Source: Pseudoalteromonas denitrificans DSM 6059 (GTDB taxonomy: Bacteria; Pseudomonadota; Gammaproteobacteria; Enterobacterales; Alteromonadaceae). Taken from it: a stretch of 64,000 nucleotides of DNA. The notes under the pieces were generated by a model, which worked only from the letters and a program-made list of their open reading frames with translations, was not told where the DNA came from and ran no database searches. Below, piece by piece: positions 57,510 through 64,000 of the stretch; within the stretch, counting starts at the first letter, position 1; each line of letters starts with the position of its first letter. The translations under genes and the position numbers were made by a program. The stretch covers positions 180,205 through 244,204 of the forward strand of contig NZ_FOLO01000002.1 in the NCBI RefSeq assembly GCF_900112265.1, given 5' to 3'.

Positions 57510-58615
57510 GTATGAACCAACATGCGCTTATGGGTTGCCACTGACATTATCATGCCAAAGCCTGCCAATAAAGTAACCATAGAAGTTCCACCATAGCTAA
57601 TAAGAGGTAAAGGAACACCTACAACAGGTAATAAACCTGAAACCATGCCGATATTTACAAAAATATACACAAAAAAAGTTAAGGTTAAACTTCCCGCTAA
57701 TAATTTACCAAAGGCATCTTGTGCATTAACAGCGATGAATAAACCCCGTGCGATAATAAATAAATAAGCTGCTAATAACAAAGTCACACCCACTAAACCG
57801 AATTCTTCGCTGAGAACTGAAAATATAAAATCAGTATGGCGTTCAGGTAAAAACTCTAATTGTGATTGTGTTCCGTGGAGCCAGCCTTTTCCTTCAACTC
57901 CCCCTGACCCTATGGCTATTTTAGATTGAATAATATGGTAGCCAGATCCAAGCGGGTCACTTTCTGGATTTAAAAAGGTTAATACTCTTTGTTTTTGATA
58001 GGCATGCATACCATAAGTCCAAAGAGGCCATGCACTGATAGCACCAATAGCACACACACTACCAACTAGGCGCCAGCTAACCCCTGCTAGGAACAGAACA
58101 AAAATACCTGAGCTGGCTATTAAAATGGAAGTACCTAAGTCCGGTTGTTTATAGATTAGGTAAGTTGGTAACATGACCAATAAAAACCCAATGAATAAAT
58201 GTTTTAATTTTGGTGGTAAATGATATTTACCTATATACCAAGCAACCATCATAGGCACTAATAGCTTCATTATTTCTGAGGGTTGTATGCGCGTAATGCC
58301 TATGTTTAACCAACGTTGAGCACCTTTACTGCTAACACCTACAATTAATACTGCAATGAGAAGTATAATGCCAAATGTATAAAGGGGGATCACAAAACGT
58401 TGCAAGGTAGAAGGGGATATTTGTGCCAGAACAACCATGATTAAAAGCGCAACTCCCAAGCGTTTTAATTGGCGAAAAACGATAGGAAGTTCTTGTCCAC
58501 CGGCACTATAAACAATGAATAAACTCGCTGCGAGTAAAACAATTAAAGCGAGTAATAAAGGGAGGTCGATATGAATTTTGTCCCAAATTGTTTTTTTATG
58601 TTTTAACGGATTCAT
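57506..58615 (-). CDS. rodA: Rod-shape peptidoglycan glycosyltransferase RodA
   Basis: A SEDS-family polymerase that works with PBP2 in cell elongation. About ten membrane segments over 369 residues, with LSEEFGLVGVTLLL, LPVVGVPLPLISYGGTSMV and QPDLGTSILI. It overlaps both mrdA upstream and rlpA downstream by 4 bases. Confidence 0.96.
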   Translation of the reverse strand: MNPLKHKKTIWDKIHIDLPLLLALIVLLAASLFIVYSAGGQELPIVFRQLKRLGVALLIMVVLAQISPSTLQRFVIPLYTFGIILLIAVLIVGVSSKGAQRWLNIGITRIQPSEIMKLLVPMMVAWYIGKYHLPPKLKHLFIGFLLVMLPTYLIYKQPDLGTSILIASSGIFVLFLAGVSWRLVGSVCAIGAISAWPLWTYGMHAYQKQRVLTFLNPESDPLGSGYHIIQSKIAIGSGGVEGKGWLHGTQSQLEFLPERHTDFIFSVLSEEFGLVGVTLLLAAYLFIIARGLFIAVNAQDAFGKLLAGSLTLTFFVYIFVNIGMVSGLLPVVGVPLPLISYGGTSMVTLLAGFGMIMSVATHKRMLVHT

Positions 58616-60492
58616 GGATTACCTGCTATTTCAGCTGCTTTATTTGCAAAATAATGGTCCATAATTTTACGAGCGAGGGGCGCCCCTAGGCTACTCCCGC
58701 CACCTGCATTTTCAACTGTAATGGTCACAATAATTTCAGGGGATGAAAAAGGTGCAAAGCCAACATACATAGCATTATCACGATGCTTTTCTTTAACTTT
58801 ATCTTTTTCGTACTCTTCACCTTGGGCAATATTAACGACTTGTGCTGTGCCTGTTTTACCCGCAGCATCATACGTATGCCCTTTAAATGCTTTGTATGCA
58901 GTACCCGATTTTTTTTGTACGGTATTATGCATTGCTCTTAAGGGAATATCCCAATGATTATTATCTTTTAATATAATGGGTGGCTTTTCTTCATTATTTA
59001 AAATAGTCAGTTGTTCATTCAATTTAGCCACTGAAACTAAATGTGGTGGGTGGTTAATACCTTTATTGGCCAAAATATTAACTGCATTTGCTATTTGGAT
59101 TGGTGTCGCAGACCAATAACCTTGACCAATACCAATCGAAATCGTATCTCCTGGATACCATGACTCATTAAAGCGTTCTTTTTTCCATTCAACAGAGGGT
59201 AAAATTGCAGAGGTTTCTTCATGAATATCTATACCTGATAAATCTCCAAAACCAAATTGAGCCATAAAGTTACTGATTTTGGTGATTCCGAGCCTGTAAG
59301 CCATATCATAAAAAAAAGTATCACAAGATTTTTCTATCGCTTTATAAATATCAACTTTACCATGGCCCCACTTGAGGTGATCTCGCCATCTATGTTTTAC
59401 ATTTGGGATTTGAAAAAAACCTTGGTCACGGATCGTTGTTTTTTCATCTATAATGCCTTCTTCTAAACCTAGCACTGAAATAATTGGCTTAATAGTGGAT
59501 GCTGGTGCGTATCTTCCTTGTGTTACACGGTTAAACAATGGGCGGTCTGAATTTAATAATGCTTTATAGTTCTTACTGCTAATACCATGGACAAATAAAT
59601 TGGGGTCGTAACTTGGATTTGAGTACATAGCTAATATACCGCCATCTTTTGCATCTAAAACAGTAATGGCACCACGCATACCTTTTAATGCTGCTTGAGC
59701 TGCTTTTTGTAAACTTATGTCCATTGTTAAAACAAGGTCGTTACCTGGAATCGGAGGTGTAAAGCTTATGCTACGTAGTACCCTGCCTCTATTGTTAATT
59801 TCTACTTTTTCTGACCCCACGGTGCCATGTAAAGTTTCTTCATAAAATTTTTCTATGCCTAGCTTGCCAATAAAGCGGGTAGCACGATAATTTTGACTTT
59901 TATTTTCAGCATCTAATTTGAGCAATTCCTTTTTATTTATTTTAGCTACGTAACCTAGGGCATGAGTCAAAGTATCACCATGAGGGTAATGGCGAGCTAA
60001 ACGGGCCTCTACTCTAAAACCCGGGAATTTATCTTGGTTTACCGAAAATAATGCAACTTCCTTTTCATTGAGGCGAGATTTTAGGATTTGGCTTTTAAAA
60101 CGGCGATTATGTTTTATATCATTTAAAAAGTTTTTTTCTTGTTGCTCTGTGATATCAAGTAACTTTTTTAGCGCCATTAAAGATTTATCTAAATCTTTAA
60201 TCTTTTCAGAAATGCCTTCGAGATTATAAACGGGTTTATTTTCAGCAAGGATCACGCCGTTTCTATCATAAATAATACCGCGATTAGGGGGGACTGGGAC
60301 TAGTTTTATGCGATTATCATTAGAGCGCGTCTGATAGGAATCAAAAGATGTGACTTGCAATTGATAAACATTAATAAACAGTACTGCAATTAAAATTAAT
60401 ACAAATACAAAAGCAATAAAGGCTCTACGTGCAAATAAATTTGCTTCAAAGGAATGATCTCTAATAGTCGTAGGGCCTTTAAACATCAACAA
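58612..60492 (-). CDS. mrdA: Penicillin-binding protein 2
   Basis: The transpeptidase of the elongasome, partner of RodA. One N-terminal membrane anchor (about residues 25-48), a pedestal/dimerisation domain with RGIIYDRNGVILAEN, then the transpeptidase domain with SxxK (APASTIKP), SxN (KSCDTFFY region) and KTGTAQV. Length 626, against 633 in E. coli. Confidence 0.96.
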   Translation of the reverse strand: MLMFKGPTTIRDHSFEANLFARRAFIAFVFVLILIAVLFINVYQLQVTSFDSYQTRSNDNRIKLVPVPPNRGIIYDRNGVILAENKPVYNLEGISEKIKDLDKSLMALKKLLDITEQQEKNFLNDIKHNRRFKSQILKSRLNEKEVALFSVNQDKFPGFRVEARLARHYPHGDTLTHALGYVAKINKKELLKLDAENKSQNYRATRFIGKLGIEKFYEETLHGTVGSEKVEINNRGRVLRSISFTPPIPGNDLVLTMDISLQKAAQAALKGMRGAITVLDAKDGGILAMYSNPSYDPNLFVHGISSKNYKALLNSDRPLFNRVTQGRYAPASTIKPIISVLGLEEGIIDEKTTIRDQGFFQIPNVKHRWRDHLKWGHGKVDIYKAIEKSCDTFFYDMAYRLGITKISNFMAQFGFGDLSGIDIHEETSAILPSVEWKKERFNESWYPGDTISIGIGQGYWSATPIQIANAVNILANKGINHPPHLVSVAKLNEQLTILNNEEKPPIILKDNNHWDIPLRAMHNTVQKKSGTAYKAFKGHTYDAAGKTGTAQVVNIAQGEEYEKDKVKEKHRDNAMYVGFAPFSSPEIIVTITVENAGGGSSLGAPLARKIMDHYFANKAAEIAGNP

Positions 60493-60495
60493 ATA

Positions 60496-60966
60496 CTACT
60501 CTCTGTGATAGGGATGGTTGGTGTTTAAGCTCCAGCCTCTGTACAGGCTTTCAGCTAAAATGATTCGAACAAGCGGGTGGGGTAAGGTTAAATTAGATAA
60601 TGACCATTTTTGTTCAGATGCTTCTATGCATTGAGGTGCTAACCCTTCTGGTCCACCAACTAATAAACTGACATCACGGCCATCTAACTGCCATTTTGTC
60701 ATATTTTTAGCTAATTTGTGTGTATCCCAAGGTTGACCTGTTACTTCAAGTGTTACTATACGGTTGCCTTTAGGAACAGCTGCTAAGGTTTTTTCACCTT
60801 CAATATGCAAAATACGTTTTATATCTGCATTTTTACCGCGTTTACCTGCTGGTATTTCGATTAACTCTAAGGCCATATCTTTGGGAAAACGACGTTGATA
60901 CTCTTTGAAGCCGGCTTCAACCCAGTTAGGCATTTTAGTACCGACTGCAATGAGTTGGATTTTCAT
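60496..60966 (-). CDS. rlmH: 23S rRNA pseudouridine-1915 N3-methyltransferase RlmH
   Basis: A SPOUT-family methyltransferase of 156 residues acting on 70S ribosomes. The knot motifs [12 protein letters not shown] and [20 protein letters not shown] and the NTNHPYHRE end are intact. It sits between rsfS and mrdA, as in E. coli. Confidence 0.97.
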   Translation of the reverse strand: MKIQLIAVGTKMPNWVEAGFKEYQRRFPKDMALELIEIPAGKRGKNADIKRILHIEGEKTLAAVPKGNRIVTLEVTGQPWDTHKLAKNMTKWQLDGRDVSLLVGGPEGLAPQCIEASEQKWSLSNLTLPHPLVRIILAESLYRGWSLNTNHPYHRE

Positions 60967-60967
60967 A

Positions 60968-61285
60968 CTAGCCCCAAAGTTTTTCTAACTGGTAAAAGTC
61001 TCTTGTCTGTTCTTGCATTACATGAACAATAACATCTCCTAAATCCACAATTACCCATTCCCCAGTTTCTCTTCCTTCAAAACTTAAAGGCTCAAAACCT
61101 GCGGCTTTTGCTTCTTTATTAACGTTATCTGCAATTGACAAAACATGACGTTTTGAATTACCTGAGCAGATCAATAAATAATCTGTAATAGGCGATTTAC
61201 CAATGACATCTAATTTCACGACATCTCGTGCTTTCATATCATCCATTTTGTTAAGGGCAAATTCTACTAATTCAGTTGTTTGCAA
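60968..61285 (-). CDS. rsfS: Ribosomal silencing factor RsfS
   Basis: Binds L14 and blocks subunit joining when nutrients are scarce. 105 residues, with [41 protein letters not shown] and the end FYQLEKLW. It is the first gene of the minus-strand cluster in this window and abuts rlmH by 1 base. Confidence 0.96.
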   Translation of the reverse strand: MQTTELVEFALNKMDDMKARDVVKLDVIGKSPITDYLLICSGNSKRHVLSIADNVNKEAKAAGFEPLSFEGRETGEWVIVDLGDVIVHVMQEQTRDFYQLEKLWG

Positions 61286-61764
61286 AATAAATACTCACTA
61301 TTTATAAGATTTTAACGATTTAACTAATCGACCATTTTATCATGCTAATTAAAGATAAGTAACAGTTGAATTAAATCATTATGAAACTTAACGTTGAAAT
61401 GATTTTTATTCTTTTTTGTTTTCTGTTATTCGATCTAGTTATAAGTGGTGTATCTTGAAGTACCTGATTTAGGTAGTGTAACTTGCTGTATATTATAATT
61501 AAAAAAGATATTTAGGAATTTAATAGTACAAAATCAATTATTTTATAAATTCAATTTAGAATGTTTATACTATTAAATTTTTCTTACGAATGTATGTTTT
61601 TTGCTCTTCAAGTTGTTGTTTGTGCTTATTATTTATTTGGTTTCTCAAATAGGTAAAATTATTTTTTCTAAATTTGCTGTTTGTAAAATATATGTTACCT
61701 TTGTTTTATCTATTAAATTGCAATGTTGCGTAAAAGTTAATTGAAATAAGGAATGGAGGTGACA
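61286..61764. other. AT-rich gap between divergent rsfS and chitinase genes
   Basis: This 479-base gap holds no convincing gene. It must carry promoters for both divergent genes. One TATAAT lies at 61494-61499 without a good -35. The chitinase ribosome site GGAGG is at 61755-61759. Confidence 0.6.
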
Positions 61765-64000
61765 ATGAAATCAGTAATAAAAATTAAAAACATGCTTACA
61801 TTGAGTGCAATTTCACTCGCTATGGCTGGAGGCGCTGTGCAAGCTGCTGTCGTAGACTGTACAAATGTAACAACCTGGCAAGAAAATACAGCATATTCAA
61901 AAGGTGAACTTGTTCAGTTAAGTGAACAAGCGTTTGAATCACAATGGTGGAATAAATCTAATCCATTGGAAAAATCAGGTCCATGGCAAGAGTGGAAAAA
62001 AACGGGTGACTGTGACAGCGGTGTCATTGTTAATTTACCTCCCTTTGTATCATGGAATTCACCATTAACTGGTACTTCTTTTGTAGAGAATGACAGCGTT
62101 GTCTTTGATTTGAACAGTTCGGATGAAGATGGCACTGTTTCTAAAGTTGATTTATTTATAGATGGTATTAAATTAACGACTTTAAACGGAATTCCGTATA
62201 AATATGATTGGTTGGCTGTGGTAGGGGAACATACACTCACGGCTGTTGCAACAGATGATAAAGGTGCGCAAACAACAAGCAGTGAAATCTTAATTATAGT
62301 TACACCAAAAGATACCCCCCCTGTAAATAAGCCACCTGTTGCAACATTAATGGCAACGGTACCAAGTAAAGTTTTAGTGGGTGATACGATTAACTTTGAG
62401 TTTTCGGCCACAGACTCCGATGGCCAAATATCTTCTTTAGAATTACTCGAAAACGGAATCAAAGTAAGCAGTGCTACGAGTGCTAGCGGGAGTTTTTTAT
62501 GGACTGCTTCGGCTTTAGGCATTGTTAAATTTGCAGTAAAAGCAACAGATAATAAAGGCGCTACTTCTTTAAGTAATGAAATTAGTGTTTCTGTTGTAGA
62601 AGATGGACAAACAGGACCTAACCCTGATGACTGTCGTCCTGAAGGACTTTACCAAACGCCAGGTGTTAATACACCTTACTGTACTATTTATGATCAAAAT
62701 GGTCGTGAATTGATGGGAGCCGATCATCCGAGGCGAGTTATCGGTTATTTTACTAGCTGGCGAAATGGTGCTAATAACCAACCTAGCTATTTAGTTAATG
62801 ATATTCCGTGGGATAAAATTACTCATATAAATTATGCGTTTGCTCATGTTGATGATCAAAATAAAATTTCTATTGGTGATCCTAACGCAGTTAACAATCC
62901 CGCTACTAATATGGAGTGGCCGGGTATTGCTGGCGCTGAAATGGATATGAGCTTGCCATATAAAGGTCATTTCAATTTACTCAGTAAATACAAAAAACTT
63001 CATCCTGATGTTAAAACTTTAGTTTCTGTAGGTGGCTGGGCTGAAACTGGCGGCTATTTTGGTGATGCTGGGCGTGTTGCCAGTGGCGGTTTTTATACAT
63101 TAACAACCAATGCTGATGGTAGTGTAAATCAAGCGGGCATCGCTGCTTTTAGCGCCAGTGTTGTTGATTTTATACAAAAATATGGTTTTGATGGTGTTGA
63201 TATAGATTATGAATACCCATCATCTATGGCTGACTCTGGTCATCCCGATGATTTTGAGTTTTCTAATGCGCGCCGCGCAGGTTTAAATGCATCTTATCAA
63301 GTATTAATGAAGTCACTTCGTGAAAGTTTAGATAAAGCGGGTGAGCTTGCTGGTGAGCATTATATGCTAACAATAGCATCACCATCTTCGGGTTATTTAT
63401 TACGTGGCATGGAAACTTTCCAAGCAACTCAATACTTAGACTATGTAAATATCATGTCTTATGACTTACATGGTGCATGGAATTCTCATGTTGGTCATAA
63501 CGCATCATTATTTGATACAGGCTTAGACTCTGAGCTTAAAGCATGGGATGTATATGGTACTAAAGAGTTTGAAGGTATAGGTTATTTAAATACTGACTGG
63601 GCTGTTAAATATTTCAGAGGAGGCTTATCTGCAGGTCGTATTAATATCGGTTTGCCATATTATACGCGTGGTTTTAAAGATGTGACTGGTGGGACAAATG
63701 GTCTTTGGGGCCAGGCTAAATTTACTGATCAAGCTAACTGTCCTAAAGGTACAGGTAAAGGTGATAAAAACTTCTGTGGTGATGGTGCTGTTGGTATTGA
63801 TAACCTTTGGCATGATATAGAAAATGATCGCGAAGTTCCTGCTGGTAGTAATCCATTATGGCATACTAAAAATTTAGAAAAAGGCATTGTTGGCAGTTAT
63901 TTAAGTGCTTACGGTTTAGATCCTGATACAGATATTGATGATAAGTTTATTGGAACATATACACGGTATTACGATAGCGTTGCTGTAGCGCCTTGGCTAT
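61765..64000 (+). CDS. Secreted GH18 chitinase, 3' end beyond window
   Basis: An extracellular chitin-degrading enzyme; 745 codons are visible before the right edge. The ATG at 61765 has GGAGG 5 bases upstream. A signal peptide covers about residues 1-27 (cleavage near VQA-AV). A chitin-binding type 3/CBM5-12-like module follows (about 30-83, with WQENTAYSKGELV and QWWNKSNP, bounded by C32 and C83). Two Ig/PKD-like modules lie at about 90-280. The GH18 barrel starts near residue 325 (RRVIGYFTSW), with the chitinase motif DGVDIDYEYP, general acid E483 and SVGGW upstream. Substrate-assisted hydrolysis is established for the family. Confidence 0.95.
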   Translation, partial: MKSVIKIKNMLTLSAISLAMAGGAVQAAVVDCTNVTTWQENTAYSKGELVQLSEQAFESQWWNKSNPLEKSGPWQEWKKTGDCDSGVIVNLPPFVSWNSPLTGTSFVENDSVVFDLNSSDEDGTVSKVDLFIDGIKLTTLNGIPYKYDWLAVVGEHTLTAVATDDKGAQTTSSEILIIVTPKDTPPVNKPPVATLMATVPSKVLVGDTINFEFSATDSDGQISSLELLENGIKVSSATSASGSFLWTASALGIVKFAVKATDNKGATSLSNEISVSVVEDGQTGPNPDDCRPEGLYQTPGVNTPYCTIYDQNGRELMGADHPRRVIGYFTSWRNGANNQPSYLVNDIPWDKITHINYAFAHVDDQNKISIGDPNAVNNPATNMEWPGIAGAEMDMSLPYKGHFNLLSKYKKLHPDVKTLVSVGGWAETGGYFGDAGRVASGGFYTLTTNADGSVNQAGIAAFSASVVDFIQKYGFDGVDIDYEYPSSMADSGHPDDFEFSNARRAGLNASYQVLMKSLRESLDKAGELAGEHYMLTIASPSSGYLLRGMETFQATQYLDYVNIMSYDLHGAWNSHVGHNASLFDTGLDSELKAWDVYGTKEFEGIGYLNTDWAVKYFRGGLSAGRINIGLPYYTRGFKDVTGGTNGLWGQAKFTDQANCPKGTGKGDKNFCGDGAVGIDNLWHDIENDREVPAGSNPLWHTKNLEKGIVGSYLSAYGLDPDTDIDDKFIGTYTRYYDSVAVAPWL

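Noticed and set aside
61914-62522. A 202-codon open frame on the minus strand inside the chitinase gene
   Set aside because: It lies wholly antisense to a clear GH18 gene, has low-complexity Ser/Thr/Val composition and no ribosome site or family motif.

Overview
The window is AT-rich chromosomal DNA from a Gram-negative gammaproteobacterium, most likely a marine member of the Alteromonadales (Pseudoalteromonas/Colwellia-like). The reasons are a class II 491-residue IlvC beside divergent ilvY, the ftsH-folP-glmM-tpiA-secG-tRNA-Leu and rimP-nusA-infB-rbfA-truB-rpsO-pnp blocks, a six-gene Mrp antiporter operon, a secreted multidomain chitinase, and paired MipA/DUF3019 genes with two-component systems. 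The genus call is inference. I see no insertion sequence, prophage, integrase or CRISPR array.

Layout. 1-4.4 kb: a chemoreceptor cut by the left edge, then ilvC and its LysR regulator ilvY. 4.5-7.8 kb: cassette A, in the order MipA-like outer-membrane protein, DUF3019 protein, OmpR-type response regulator, histidine kinase. 7.9-16.5 kb: ordinary and accessory genes (pepD, a DUF3820 protein, a small orphan, a KefC-like antiporter, a DUF3313-like lipoprotein, Spo0M, a rhomboid protease, an ElaA acetyltransferase, an NSS transporter). 16.8-20.1 kb: cassette B, a diverged paralogue of cassette A with the same gene order on the opposite strand. 20.2-22.8 kb: an orphan lipoprotein, then a secreted serine hydrolase overlapping a secreted histidine phosphatase.

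22.8-44.5 kb is a long information-processing block: yhbY, rlmE-ftsH, folP-glmM-tpiA-secG-tRNA-Leu(GAG), apt-dnaX-ybaB-recR, rimP-nusA-infB-rbfA-truB-rpsO-pnp and an nlpI-like lipoprotein. In E. coli the apt-dnaX-ybaB-recR set lies elsewhere, and metY (initiator tRNA) sits just before rimP. Here the metY position holds a decayed tRNA-fMet-like sequence that keeps a good promoter and the CCCGCAACCA 3' end but has no CAT anticodon. dnaX carries an A9 slippery run whose -1 frame stops at once, which would give a short gamma product.

44.5-46.1 kb: an unusual exported protein with an HExxHxxGxxD metallopeptidase signature and Sel1/TPR-like repeats. 46.3-52.1 kb: the Mrp (MnhAB-C-D-E-F-G) Na+/H+ antiporter operon, converging on a TPR protein. 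53.2-61.3 kb (minus strand): rsfS-rlmH-mrdA-rodA-rlpA-dacA-ybeD-lipB-lipA, the cell-elongation and lipoate cluster. 61.8 kb to the right edge: a secreted GH18 chitinase cut by the window end.

The main candidate for an uncharacterised system is the twin MipA-DUF3019-RR-HK cassette. Each copy looks like a self-contained envelope module: a beta-barrel, a small cysteine-rich exported protein and a dedicated sensor pair.
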